A stretch of DNA of 64,000 bases from Xiphias gladius (Eukaryota > Chordata > Actinopteri > Istiophoriformes > Xiphiidae), in the NCBI RefSeq assembly GCF_016859285.1, contig NC_053417.1:23393206-23457205 (forward strand). The letters run 5' to 3'. Under the pieces are notes generated by a model that had not been told where the DNA came from, did not search any database, and saw only the letters and a list, made by a program, of their open reading frames with translations. The position numbers and the translations under genes are program-made. Of the stretch, positions 12,949 through 31,153 are shown in pieces; position 1 is the stretch's first letter; each line of letters begins with the position of its first letter.

Positions 12949-14195
12949 GTATCTCCACTGTTAATCTCCAAGTGCCAGGTTTCTCCTCCACGGTCCCTCA
13001 AGCCCCCTCCATCTCCGCTCGCATCCCCTCGGCTCAGCTACTGTGCTTCCATGTGACACAGGCAGCGCCGGAGACCCCCCAGTTATGAATTCGTCTTTTG
13101 ATTCTAGCGCCATCCCTCGGAAGGGCTGGGAGGTGCGGGCCTGTGGCCTGATGAATGGACTGACTTCGGCAGACAAGGGCCATTTAGACTCGGTAGTTTG
13201 CTGTAAATTGAAGACTCAAGGAGTCCGAATTGCGCCTGGATTGTGCTGCAAAAGATGAGCATTTAAACAGTTGAAACCACTGTCACCAAGTCTTTAAAAT
13301 AACTGTATAACCTGGAGAGATTTTTTGAAACACACGGTTGATGTGTGAGAGCAGCGTCTGATGTATTAAAAGTGACTTTTTGTTTGTTTGTTTGTTTGTT
13401 TTGGGGGGAGGAGGGGTGTCCTGACCCTTTAAAAGCTGCCAGAAGAGTCAGTCAAAGCAACAGAACAGCAGGTCAAACTGTTGATGTGAGCCTTTATCAA
13501 TCTCCCAAGGAAGGAACAGGCTTCACAACAAAATCATGACTCCTCTTAAAAAAATAAAAATTAAAAATAAAAAGCCTTTGCCACCAGTAACCCAGTCTGA
13601 TTCCCCATTACATGCTTCCCACTTAAATAAAGGTTGGTTGGACCAGGTGAATTGAGAAAAACTAATCATTTCACACAGGTCGTCTTATTCACAAACTAGT
13701 ACTAAATTATTAAACCATATTTCTGATTTCTGCCAAATGTAGCTCAAGTCTCACTGTTACTATATGTTTTTTATTTTATTTTATATATAAACTTTTTTTT
13801 TTTTTTTTTAACCAGTCCAGTAATGCATTTTTCTTTGGCGTTTCTTTTTTTAACCTTGCCTCTGTCACACACCTCTGAAGCCCTGTACCTCTACCACTAC
13901 CACCACCTACTGGATCAGTGGTGGGGGAGAAAAAAAAAAAAACAACAACAACCACCACCACCACCTATCAGGGTGCAGGCGACGGTGTTGCCGTATGAGG
14001 GTCAATCACTGCCGCAGTGAAAGCGACACAGAGGAATCGTGTGGCACACGATTGGTCTTTTGGGTCTTTGGCTCTCCGCCCAAAGAAGGACGAAGGCGTC
14101 GGTCCTTTCGCCAAATGCCCAGAATGACATACTGCCTAACACCACAAATTATGACCCCTGACCATCGGGAGCGAAGGGGGGGGTGATGCTCTGCA

Positions 14196-14242
14196 GATCG
14201 GATCGGATCGGGTCGGTTCGGGTCGGGTCGGGTCGGGTTGGG
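14196..14242. repeat. (GGGTC)n pentanucleotide minisatellite
   Basis: About nine tandem units that drift from GGATC at the left to GGGTC and GGTTG at the right. The gradient suggests expansion by slippage with point changes. Non-coding. Confidence 0.9.
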
Positions 14243-15850
14243 AGGAAGTAGCTATTTTAAACCAAACCATGATTTTTTCTGTTTCACTAACCCAGTTGTT
14301 TTCTTGCCTAAACCCGTCCGAACTTTTACCATGCCGTTAGTACTGTTTACCAGAATATGCTTTTTATTCTTGTGACAGTGATGTGACATATATTAGTTTT
14401 AGTCAAATTTTAGTCATTTGATTTTTCTGAGTTTCAACACAAACTAAAGTCTCTCTAGTTTCCGTCAGTTAAATTTAGTCTAATTTTTGTCCTGCATTTT
14501 CTATTTTCATTGTCATGTTTTTTTTTTGTTGTTGTTGTTTTTTAATGTGCCGCTGATGGCGCCTTTGTTGTGTACAGATGCTGCGTTTACTTGTTCGCAC
14601 ACACGGTGTCGGCGTCGCTCCGCTCCTCAGTGAATCCGGCTGGCATTTCCAAGCTCCGGCTGTTTGGAGGCAACCGCTCTCTCTAATCCACTCCAGTACA
14701 GTCGTCCCTGCTCGCCCAGCCTCACCGCAGCTCCCTGTGCTGTTCACTGCAGCAGCACGACGGAAGTTCAAAATAAAATTGCTAGCATAAAATTGCAGCC
14801 CAAATCCTCCCCTGGTTACCTCAAATGCCAGACCATTCCTAACCTTAAAGGCCTGCAGAAGAGGGGCCCCTATTTCATTTTCAACCCTCAGGTAGTTTGT
14901 GTGCACCACTGGTAACATAATGTGGTGTTGAAGAAAGACAGCTCATTCCTTCATGTAGGAAATAACCATCATGGCAGACTACCGGGATTATAAATATGCT
15001 TAAAACTAAGGCAACTGTTTCTATCATGTTTTTTTTATTATAATTTGGCCCTTTGACAGGAGGGGACGGACGCCCTGTCTTAAAGCTTTGTTGATTTTCT
15101 TTTTGGCCACTTGGGGGCAGTGAAACAAGCTGAAACCGCAACATTTAACAGGATCACCACAGGGACGTTATGTTAGCAAACAGTTATCAGTCCTTCTGGG
15201 GAGAGTAGTAAGTCCTGGACTATACTGAACCACTTAAATAACCTTAGCAAACTTGGCAGGCTAGGGCAAAGTGGGAAAACCTATCCCAGCAATCAATTAG
15301 CGCATTTGAATCCACCTGTTTTCTTTTTTCTATTTTTCTTTTTTTTTCAGTCTTCTGAGAAATCTGAATGGCAACGCTGGATATTTGAAAAACATTCACT
15401 TTACATTTGCATTTGCACATTACAAAGTTTCAGTATCCTAACGACAAAATGCGACAAAGTGCAATGAAAAACAGACTATAAATCACATATAAATATAAAT
15501 CACGACGCACACGAATCCTGTGAGGAAATGAAAAACCAAACGTATGCGGAGCAATGAGGTAATGTTCCTCGAATCAATACATGAAACAAACAGAAATATC
15601 ATATCGCTCCCTCCTCCTCTGTTTGACTAGAGAATTAGTGCCACCAGATGTTTATCTTATGTTTATCTCGATGCGCTGAACTCCCAATATTCGCATCACA
15701 GTAGTGGATGGAAATGCACATTCATTTGCATTTTCCTTTGCAGATTTTCTAGAAATTTGGTTAAATTTTGCACCAAATTTGGATGGGAACGTGACTAAAG
15801 TTTTAATGGCCCCTGGCGCCCCCGCCTGCTTTGTGGCATTAATAGCTCCT

Positions 15851-16093
15851 CATACAGTCCAACTCCCCCCTTTCTCCGTAGTTTTCTCACGGGCACAACC
15901 TACGCGTTTTGCTCACGAGGTAAATTGCACCGTGCGTTCCCTCGCACGTCCGGCGATGGATCTGACGCTCCGCGGGTTCGCTCCTCGCGTCTGAGCAAAG
16001 ACAAAATTTAAAAATTTAAAATCCGGTCACCTATTCGCATCATCATCATCGCCATCGTCAGATCCAGCGGGGGCAAGAGAGGAGAGGAGGAAG
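15851..16093 (+). promoter_or_regulatory. Likely nkain4 proximal promoter / 5' UTR
   Basis: The stretch before the nkain4 start is richer in CpG than its surroundings (for example 15895-15990) and ends in a purine-rich leader (AGAGAGGAGAGGAGGAAG) that abuts the ATG. The transcription start cannot be placed from sequence alone. Confidence 0.45.
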
Positions 16094-21632
<5,539 letters not shown>

Positions 21633-22011
21633 TGTAAAGACTTGATGGGTAGGTATCACTGCCAATCCCTCTTGTTTGCCCCCCAGTCTACACCATCTAT
21701 GACAGTTTCACCATCCTTTTTCTGTCCAACATCTTATATATTTCTATAATTTTGTTCAGATTATAAATAACCACAAAAAGAAAGTGGTTGGGAAAAGCTG
21801 AGAAGGAACCAGGCAACCAAACAACTCTGAAGACTGTCATCGTGTATCAACTTATAAAACATCTGTCGCAGATGCTGAACCTCACTGTGCTGTACACACT
21901 GTCCAGAGTCAAGAGGGGATTTTCCAGTATATCACTGTAGAAAAGGCATAGACTTATTTATAATGTGTTTTTACTCAAGCTTCAAGTGCCATAAATCTAA
22001 AATAAAAGTCT

Positions 22012-22014
<3 letters not shown>

Positions 22015-22073
<59 letters not shown>
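22015..22073. repeat. (TG)n(GA)n compound microsatellite in nkain4 3' UTR
   Basis: About 24 TG units followed by five GA units. It lies between the nkain4 stop codon and its adenylation signals at 22230-22252, so it is likely transcribed within the 3' UTR. Confidence 0.9.
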
Positions 22074-22074
<1 letters not shown>

Positions 22075-22229
22075 TGTGTAAATCACTGGATATTAAGCAC
22101 TCAAGTACACCTATTTTAAAGAAAATTTGTGATTTTAAATTTGAAAATAAGTAGCTGTTTAAATGTATAAATTATTCATACGTGTCATTTCAGTTCTGAA
22201 GTTCTGTAGTGTATGATATAATTCAGTGA

Positions 22230-22252
22230 AATAAAACCACATCCACAATAAA
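22230..22252 (+). terminator. Polyadenylation signals of nkain4
   Basis: Two AATAAA hexamers (22230-22235 and 22247-22252) lie about 600 bases after the nkain4 stop. They are the first canonical signals after the stop in the sense strand that look credible. Confidence 0.55.
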
Positions 22253-22269
22253 GCTCGTATTCGAGTGCT

Positions 22270-24100
22270 GCACACATTTCTTTGTCATTAAAGGATGAGT
22301 CTGCTGATATTCTATATTTTTCTTACTGTCAACAAATCCCATGAAAAGATAAAAAAAAACAACTGATCCGTAACAAATATTGTCTACGTAGCCAAAGTCA
22401 GATATATGTCATATTCCACTCTGCTGTAGAGCTCCATTGTTGTTGCGTTAAAAACACGTAATTAAGCCACACTGTTGCACTGGCTGGCACGTTCCTGCAT
22501 TACAATGCAGGTGGGCAATCCCACATACGCCGTCCTGCTGCTGTGAATATTCACAAAATCTGTATTAGTCCGCCACTGAAAATAGTTCCTAACAAATACA
22601 CAATTCTCTGCTGTTGGAGTGGCATTGGCTAAAAAACTACAGTGCCCATCTATTTTAGGAAATTAGTTAGCCTTTAAAGAAAAAAAAAAAGAAAAGACAC
22701 TGTATATTTATGGGCCAATTTTAAACATTTGTGTCTTCAGTAGGAACCAGTGGGTTTACGGGAGGGTAGGGAAGTCAGAAAGTACTGAGACGGACTAATA
22801 CCTTGTTGGTTTTGGCCTTTTGATGAGATTTGTGACAATAATAAAAATATAAAATAACACCAAACGTATCCTTTAAACATTCATAAGACATTTGTAAGAC
22901 TAGGAAATACTGCTTCATATATACTCTCTGCTCTAATTGGCTCTCTAAAATCCCTTTTGTTCGTCTTCTTTTTTTAGTATAGGCAAAAAAGTAGCTACTA
23001 CACACACAGCAGTAGGCTACAAATGAAAGAGGTTTCACTCTTTACCTATCAACAGATTAATAAACTTTTTTTTTTTACTCTTTATTAACAACAAAGAGGT
23101 ACAACAATGGCCGTACAAAAACATGTGCAAACTTTGTACAAGCCAGGGGAGTCCATAAAGTTCACTGAAGTTCATTCACTGACGTTCACTTTAAAGTTCA
23201 AATTAAGTTATTTTGATTTAAAATGTTGAAAGTCCTCATTTTAATTTAAGGCGCCGTACTGCTTGAGTTCAACAGTAAAAGTGAAAGTAGCATGTGGAGC
23301 CGGTCCATTTAGAATGTGAAATTTACCAAGAATGATCAGCAGCTGAATTCAGTAGGAAACATCCCACTAACTAACCAACGCTTCGTTTACACTGTAAATT
23401 TGATGTAAAACCTGGAAGAACACTTATTTAAGTTTATTACTAATACAGTAGTTATGTTGGATGCGGAAAGCTTTGGGGGTTTTTTTTTTTCACAGCATAA
23501 CACCCAGAAGTGTTGTGCTGTTCAAAACCTTTCTGATGCGTCTCACTCTGAATATCAATATTTCCAATAAAAATGTGCATAGAGCTTAAAATGTTGTGAG
23601 ATTACAAAATCGAGGAGAACCAGTGGGAACTGCACCAAAAATAATATTCCACATATTCTTTGGTTATGACAGGTACGTCAAATTTTTGAAGGAATTCTGG
23701 ACATGACAGTTGTGCAGCATTTTGGTTTAACAACAAAATTCCACTGTCAATCACCATGAGTGATTTCAGTATAACTTATCTTATTGGGCCTATTCCAGAT
23801 ATGTCCGTGTGGACTTAGATCGTGTTTATATACTATCCATTTGTTTTTATATTAGGGATGCCACTAGCAAGTACTATTATTAAAATGACTTAAACGATTA
23901 ATCAACTAAGTTTGTAATTTTATTAATCGATTAATGGGCTGTTAGTTGCAGCTCTACTTTAAATACTAGTAACCAGGCTACAAGAGCTTAAATTTATCGT
24001 TGTTCATCTTGGGAAATTTGATTACATCTCAGTAGATTAATAAATTAGAAAACTGTGTATTTTAATTGTAAATTTAAGGCAAACACAGCACAACGCAACC
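22270..24100. other. nkain4-ythdf1 intergenic region
   Basis: No recognisable exon. In human this interval carries BIRC7, but no BIR or RING-like cysteine pattern is visible here. A truncated family B piece lies at about 23865-23957 (ATTAATCGATTAATGGGCTG then a GCAGCTCT end). The rest is AT-rich unique-looking DNA. Confidence 0.55.
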
Positions 24101-24494
24101 TACCGAACTGCTGCTGCTGCTGCTGCTGCTAGGTAGCGACGGACGCGTCGTTTACGTCCCCGACGTCATTTCCGCCCCTAAGACCCCGGATGAAGCTGCC
24201 ATTGGGGCAAGCGAGCAGAGCCACCGAGGCTGGTCGGATTTTAATGTAACAGTGAGGGGGGGTCGGAGCGGATTGAAGCCCCGCTGGATTAATGTCGACA
24301 GGACAGCGCCGAGTGCCAGCAGGGCTACGACAAGCAAACTGTCCGCCTCGAGCAGAGACACCGGCCAACGGCGGCTGCTAACTGTGTTTAACTGTTAGCA
24401 AAGTAACGCGGAGCAGCTTCTCCGGCTATTAGCCTCACACACGGCGGACACACTGAACGTCTTGTCAGGGCTTAACACAACACCTGGTGGATGA
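24101..24494 (+). promoter_or_regulatory. ythdf1 promoter and 5' leader (CpG-rich), with (CTG)n
   Basis: A (CTG)7-8 tract (24108-24130) marks the left edge of a GC- and CpG-rich stretch (GGACGCGTCG, GACGTC) that runs to the ythdf1 start. GACGTC at 24160 contains a CRE-like half. The stretch has the look of a housekeeping TATA-less promoter. Exact initiation sites cannot be assigned. Confidence 0.55.
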
Positions 24495-24511
24495 ATGATG
24501 TCTGCCGCTAG
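24491..24511 (+). promoter_or_regulatory. Overlapping upstream ORF at the ythdf1 start
   Basis: ATG at 24491 opens a six-codon frame (MNDVCR) that ends with TAG at 24509-24511, overlapping the ythdf1 start at 24498 in another frame. Three ATGs thus cluster in ten bases (24491, 24495, 24498). It could lower or tune initiation on the main frame. Confidence 0.6.
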
Positions 24512-27500
24512 TATCGACCCCCAGGTAAGCAGCGAGGGCACACGCTCAGCTTCAGGTCTTTATTGGCCACAGCGAGGCGAGATGTGCGGCGTGAGCACAC
24601 TGCTCCGCGGATGATGCCACCGCTGCCAGCTAGTCAGCTAGTTAGCCAGCTGAGAGGGGAGGTTAGCTGGAAAACTGGTAAATAACGAAGGCCCGGACCA
24701 CATCTTCCAGTGGGTATCCGACTGGCCGACGTTGCCATGGCATGAAACACCGCTCGGCGCTGATGGCTTTTTTTGTGTGTCAGTCTGGTTTTCGGGTGAC
24801 TTGTCTGAATACATCTCAGGATATTGTATGATGCTTTGAATAACATCCGTGTCCCATGCAAGGCTTATTTGTTTTTCCTCCTTCCACATGCATTCCTCCT
24901 TTCAATATGACCACTAAGACATCGAAAGGGCAAGATGCAAGCAAAGGTAAGAGAAAAATGGTTAGTGCACATCCAGATCTTCCTGTATCTAAAGATGTTA
25001 CACACAAACCAGTTTAGCACCATGTTTAGCATAGTACATACCTGTCAAGTAATACCTCATACAGTACTGTGCAAAAGTTCAAGCACTAAAAGTAAAGAGA
25101 GGATGCTTTTGGAAATAATGCCACAAAAGTGCAGTTTAGAGAAAAAATCTAAATCTCATCGGTTCACTTGTACACAGTTTTCTCAAGATACTCTGCAGGT
25201 AAGTCATTTCAAGCATTTTGGAGAACGTGCCTCCGTTGTACTGTTCATTTAGGCTGTCTCAGTGTCTTCTGTCTCTTTATGTGATCCCAGATTGACTCCA
25301 TGGTGTTGAGATCAGGGCTCCATGGGAGCCAGACTATCTGTTAGAGGACTCTTTGTTCTTCTTGTCTCTGGAGATGTTTTTTTTTAATTATTATTTAATT
25401 AATCCGGCTGTATGTTTGGGGTCGTTCTCTCATGCTGAAAAATGAATATCACATCAATCAGACGCCTCCCTGATTGTTTAGAGTGATAGATATGACTCTA
25501 AACATATAAATCTTTTGCACGGTACTGATTTGTGTATTGTTAGGACAACAAAAAAACTCAAAAAATACATACAGTGCGTCTACATCATTACATATTGTGA
25601 TCCATGTTTGTTTTGTAACTGTATGCAGTAATGAAACATACACCATTGTAAGAGCAAGCGGCTTATCAATTGAGAAGACCTTGCACATTTCAAAAGGTCA
25701 ACCCTTCTGAAGGTTACATTTATCCGGCAGACCACCACTCTGCGTCAGACAGGACAATCTATTTGAAATTTCTATGCAACACTTTACATCATTCATGTTG
25801 ACCACCCCCCACTATAGGTTTAGTCTTGCTATATAAGTGTTGATGGTGCACACTGCACAGTTGCTGAAATGTCATAAACTAGGCATTAGTAGTAGTGCAG
25901 TTGACATGTTATTTGCATATTTCCAGTGGGCACATCCTGGTGTTCAGTTTGCATCAATGATAACTGCATTCAGGTGATTTCATGAGAATTCTCGGCCGTT
26001 GTAGTAACATTATTTACTGTCCATTGCAGGTATTTTGTGCTTCATAATACACTTTGCATCACTGGGTTGTTTGGAACTATTTTTAAATTCTGATGTGCAG
26101 CTTTGACTTGAGTTTAATTTTGTTGCAGTGTTTCCAGTTTCAGTGCAAAATGGCTCCCTTCACCAGAAGGATACAGTCCATGACAATGACTTTGAGCCCT
26201 ATCTCACCGGCCAGTCAAATCAGGTGGGAAACACTTTTGAATTTGAATTTTAGTCATTCAAAACTATTTTTCTGCATTCTGTTGCCATAACAAATTATCT
26301 TTATTCTATTTCTGATTGTAGAATAACAGCTATCAGTCCATGACAGACCCTTACCTGTCCAGTTACTATGCCCCCTCCATCGGATTTCCTTACCCTCTCA
26401 GTGAGGCTCCTTGGTCTACAGGAGGTGACCCACCAATTCCCTACCTGACGCCCTATGCCCCGCTCAGCAATGGAGACCATCACTTCATGCACGACACAGT
26501 GTTTGGGCAGCCGGGTGGGCTCAGTAGCAGCATCTATCCTCACAGGTTTAACTTTTTCCCAGAGAACCCAGCCTTCTCTGCCTGGGGCACCAGTGGTTCT
26601 CAGGGCCAGCAGACTCAGAGCTCAGCCTATGGGGGGAGTTACAGCTACCCACCTAGCTCTCTAGGAGGCACCTTAGTCCCCGATGGCCAGACAGGTTTCC
26701 ATAGTGACACCCTGAGCAAGGCTCCAGGTATGAACAGCCTGGAACAGGGCATGCTGGGCCTAAAAATAGGTGGGGATGTGACAGGAAGTGGCTCGGGTGT
26801 GAAGAGTGCAGGCTCTATGCTCGGTGGAGGTGGCAGCGTAGCCGCAGCTGTTGCCACGGGCAACAGTGGCACACCAATCGGAATGCCCCCTCCAAAACCT
26901 ACATCGTGGGCTGCTATTGCAAGTAAACCTGCCAAGCTGCAGCAACAAAAGACCAAGAACAAGCCTGGCACACCCATAGCTGGAGGAGCTCTGCCTCCAC
27001 CCCCCATTAAACACAACATGGACATTGATACATGGGATAATAAAGGGACAATTACAAAGATGGCCCCTCCTTTGACCCCCCACCATCACCACCACCAACA
27101 GCACCAGCCACAGATTCACTCCCATGCTCCTAGTCTCCTACCTCCCCTTCAACAGTCCCTACAGTCTGCCCAGTCCCTCTTGCAGCAGATGACCATGCAG
27201 GGTCCTCCACCTCCTCCGCAGTCTTACCAGAACCACAACTCCGCTCCAACACCTCAGACCCGCTGGGTTGCCCCACGCAACCGCAACTTGTGCTACGGTG
27301 GCGGAAGCTTGGACAGCAGCGGCTCTTCTAATGGTGGCGGTGTTGGTAACGGAGGTGGAGGGGTTGGGGGTTTGCCTCCAGAGCCGGGATCAGAGTCCCA
27401 CCCTGTGCTGGAGAAGCTGCGAGCGGCCCACAGCTACAACCCTAAGGAGTTTGACTGGAACCTGAAGAACGGCCGCGTGTTCATCATCAAGAGTTACTCT

Positions 27501-29589
27501 GAGGATGACATCCACCGCTCCATCAAGTACTCCATCTGGTGCAGCACGGAGCACGGCAACAAGCGTTTGGACTCAGCCTACAGAGCGATGAACTCTAAAG
27601 GTCCCGTCTACTTGTTGTTCAGTGTCAACGGCAGTGGCCATTTCTGCGGCGTGGCGGAGATGCGCTCACCTGTGGACTATGGCACCAGCGCTGGTGTTTG
27701 GGCGCAGGACAAGTGGAAGGGCAAGTTTGATGTGAACTGGTTGTTTGTTAAAGACGTGCCTAATAGCCAGCTTCGCCACATTCGCCTGGAAAACAATGAC
27801 AACAAGCCAGTCACCAACTCACGTGACACTCAAGAGGTTCCTCTGGAGAAGGCAAAGCAGGTGCTCAAGATTATTGCCCAATACAAACACACCACCTCTA
27901 TCTTTGATGACTTTTCCCACTATGAGAAGAAGCAGGAGGAGGAGGAGGTGGTGAAAAAGGTAGTAACTTCTTTGAGACTTAACACATGGCATTTTTGAGT
28001 CAGAGAAAAATAAGAGATTTAGGGACTGTACGAAAATTATTGGGGTGGGGAGAAACCTTATGTTTCATCTGTTAAAAAATAAAATGGGCCCCCCCCCCTC
28101 ATTTTAATACTTTCTTCGTAAACCTCCTCAAGATAATATAATAGTAGTGAACTGGTACAATTCCTTTTATTATTTAAGATTATATAGCCCAATTTAAACA
28201 TCTAATATCTTAATAGAACATTAATTTTCACAGTCTGCACCACTGCAAATGAATTGCTAATTATAAGTAAAATGAGCAACTGCAAAATTTTAGTGTAAAC
28301 TTTTATGATAAATGAGGCAACTTAGGGTCTTCAGCAATGTAATGTTCTCACGTGACCTCCAGATTTCAGAAAGTTAAAGATAAATGTGAATTAGACCTGG
28401 TGGTGTTTCCTAATGTGCAATTAGTTGCCTCTCAGACTGTCACAATTAAACCGCTTACATAATTCTGAGCCACATAACCTGGTGTGGTTTGGAGCTCTTC
28501 TCCCGGCCTGTCTGAATGTGACGAGCTCTGCTGCTGTCAAACGTACCGTAACGACCCATAGCGCACATGAAAGCCATCTTGTTGATGTAACCATTTGATC
28601 TTTTTTATGTAATAAATCTCAGAAGGTGAGGTGGAAATAAAATATAAATATATAAAAAAGATAAATAAAAGACCCTTCCCTGCTGTCCCAAAAACTCAGA
28701 CTACCCTCCCATCAAGAAAAATAAAAATGACAATACCCTCCCCCCTGTCTGCCTCGCCTGCATACCTAATAATATTCATGCAGTCCCTTATTTGTGAGCT
28801 GGTTTTCATTCTTTTGACTTTTATGTATGTATTAGTAATTGATTTTTATTGAGTCAGAAGTTTGCTGATAAAATATTTAAATGTTATTGTATGAAAAGTG
28901 ATGAAATTTCTATTCTTAATCTGACTTCAGTAAGGCTTTGTGTATGTTTTTTTTTTTTTTTTTTTTTTTAAACAGGGCTATGAGCCTGCCTCAATACAGA
29001 GCCGCTCCCGAATCGATCAGGTAAAGTCTGTTATCTTAATTATCTCTCTCCCTGGTAGGGTAGGGCTGGGTGATACAGCTGAGATAAGAGTATTTATATG
29101 AATATTTTAATGATACTGGTAAGGCAGTATGAGATATATGTTTTTTATATATATATATTATATATATATCACATGGTATGGCAAATGTGTACAAAATCCC
29201 ACATATAAAATCATGAAATTGATGTTTCTGGCAATGAACTGTGTTCCACTGTTTTGCGTTACACCAGACAAAACGTTTCATATGTGTTAAAGAACTTTAG
29301 GATCTCATTTAGTTTGTCTATGGGGGTCTGGAAAACAGAATTTTGTAAAATGACAATGTAATATTGTCAAATTATAACAACATAATTCCACTAAAAGTCA
29401 GTTAATGATAACATTGAATCAACCATCTCTACTTTGGGTCTCCTTTTGAGAATTATGACTTATGTCATTTACGGCTATAAAAATCAGTGTTGCCCTGTAA
29501 TATTGCAGGTGTCCTATGTGATATTGATTGATCATATCTGATGATTTCTCGGTTTTTATCCCCTCTCCATTTAGGATCGTCAGAAGTAA
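24498..29589 (+). CDS. ythdf1: YTHDF1: cytoplasmic m6A mRNA reader
   Basis: Binds N6-methyladenosine in mRNA through its C-terminal YTH domain and affects translation and decay in the cytoplasm. Exons are 24498-24524, 24919-24946, 26129-26223, 26322-27959, 28976-29020 and 29575-29589, in frame for 615 aa (human 559). The N-terminus MSAASIDPQ and the block [20 protein letters not shown] identify YTHDF1 rather than YTHDF2 or YTHDF3. Residues 51-430 are a low-complexity Pro/Gly/Gln/Ser-rich region with a His-rich patch near 302-318. The YTH domain spans about 434-568; its aromatic-cage tryptophans are W456, W510 and W515, spaced 54 and 5 apart exactly as in human W411, W465 and W470. A 45-nt exon (597-611) sits just before the end and may be skipped. 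An alternative in-frame Met lies one codon upstream, and an overlapping uORF covers the start. A candidate ATTAAA signal lies at 31148. Confidence 0.95.
25062..25527 (-). mobile_element. Deleted Tc1-like transposon in ythdf1 intron 2
   Basis: Terminal inverted repeats read CAGTACTGTGCAAAAG at the left and CAGTACCGTGCAAAAG on the complementary strand at the right, and a TA precedes the left end. The minus strand encodes [18 protein letters not shown], matching the Tc1 transposase block around the third catalytic acid (SPDLNPIE..W). At 466 bp it keeps only ends and part of the transposase, so it cannot be autonomous. A related copy lies at 49270-50086. Confidence 0.75.
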
Positions 29590-31147
29590 ACAGAGGAAGA
29601 TGGCTTCTAAAAGCTCGATCAACGATTGTGCTCGGATGGACATACTGAAATTTAGATTTAAAAAGAAAACACACGGACATAAAGAAATTGAAAACTAATA
29701 TTTTTTTCTATTTAATTTTCTTGACTTTGGCCCATGTCAAACTTTTGAGCCACATTGCTCCTGGTTCCCAGTCTTTAAGATGAGTGCAGGGATGAAGCTA
29801 GTTCCACCAGTTGAATCGCTTCAACAATATATATTTTTCTTGTTTTTTCTGTATTTTTTAGCCTTATAAATCTCTACCGCTATCCCAGAACTTGCATTCT
29901 TAACTAAATATAAATATCTGCACGTCTGTTTTGAAAATCTCTTGACAACATGCTGCTGATATTCAGTGACTGTTCACTTTGTGGTTTGTGTGTTGGAGAA
30001 ATGTTAAGTGCTTGTATTGGTTAATCTTTATGAGTGAACTACACTTTATTGACAAATGTCTGCTATCTGTGTGTGGCCAGTTGTATTTTATATTATCAGA
30101 AGAAAAAAAAACCTTCTATGATGCCCCTTTTTTCATGTTAGGGGTGTTTTACTTTCGTGGAGGAATGTGTACACTGAAAGTTCCCGTATGCATAGACATA
30201 ATCGTGCAAGGCTGTGACATTAGAAAGCATAAATGTTAGACAAATATTTGGAATAATGTATCACCTGGCTTACAACTGATTTAAATTTAACTTTAAGGTG
30301 GAGAAAATTTGGAATTTTCTTTCTCTCCAGAGTGGAGCCTTAACATTTCTTTTGAACAGTAGTGTAAATGAGAAAAAATAATTTTTTTTTGGTTATTTTT
30401 TTCCCAGTACTGTACCTCAGAATTTTCAGCTAGAGATTCAGGGAAAAGATGTCTAGAGAACAAACGCTCTTAAAGGTGGTCCCTCTCTTTCTTATTTGAA
30501 GGATGGAAATACAAATATACTGTATGGGTTCAGGTTTTTATGAAAACAAAATTTTCTTTCTGTCTCTTTCCCTGTTACAGTGACTTTTATTTCCCGCCGT
30601 TCCCTGCTGTTCCAACAGGGGTATCTGTCAATGAAATTCTGAAGGAAATGTAGCATGTACTGCTTTTAAAACTCAAAGCCAGGCCTGTCACTATAATTTT
30701 TTTTTGTTTGTTTCTTGTTCTTTCTTAACATCATTATAATCTTGACATTTTCATCATTTTCATTGCTATAACCTATCCACATCATCCTCAGAAAATGTAA
30801 GCTTTAATGTACTGGCATTTCTAACAGAGATCGCCTCGAAATGTTTAACTGTAGCATTATACTTAACTGATTTATTGTCAAGTGTATGAACACCCAGAGA
30901 CTAGCCTATATGGTATATGTTTGTGACTTTTTTTTTAAATTGCTTGCTGTATTGTGTGTATGTGTGTGTATGCTGGAGTGTGAGAAAAGAGAGGGAGTAT
31001 GACTGTGGAGCAATCAGAGTTCTATAACGGTATTGGAATATAGAAAATTTATGAAAAAAAAAAAAAAAAAGTTTTAAGTCACCCCTGAATTAAATATCCA
31101 TTGTATCAGAGGTCACTATCACATTCTTAGATTTGATCATGTTCATT

Positions 31148-31153
31148 ATTAAA
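31148..31153 (+). terminator. Candidate polyadenylation signal of ythdf1
   Basis: ATTAAA followed within 20 bases by a GT-rich stretch (CTGTTGTTTGTG). It would give a 3' UTR of about 1.6 kb. Earlier signals cannot be excluded. Confidence 0.4.

Larger units (their letters stand above)
5947..15850. other. lime1-nkain4 intergenic region (divergent), repeats and GC-rich patches
   Basis: About 10 kb between the divergently transcribed lime1 and nkain4 coding starts. I find no exon with recognisable protein similarity. It holds family D repeat (7955-8115), family B repeats (9970-10480), several microsatellites, and GC-rich patches near 9400-9650, 11570-11770, 12250-13180 and 14570-14760 that could contain unrecognised 5' UTR exons or promoters of either gene. 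The 12.6-13.1 kb patch includes a (CCG)n run. Confidence 0.6.

Noticed and set aside
11453-13258. Several GC-rich open frames between lime1 and nkain4
   Set aside because: No motif, no splice partners, and overlapping frames on both strands. They may mark promoters or UTR exons but not proteins.
24629-24889. Minus-strand frames upstream in ythdf1 intron 1
   Set aside because: No similarity to known proteins; the region is the intron between ythdf1 exons 1 and 2.
26645-27125. Minus-strand frames under ythdf1
   Set aside because: They are shadows of ythdf1 exon 4, whose plus frame is strongly conserved.
27960-27998. Read-through ending of ythdf1 exon 4 ([12 protein letters not shown])
   Set aside because: A good donor follows KK at 27959, and later in-frame exons exist. 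Intron retention could give this tail, but there is no support for it as the main form.
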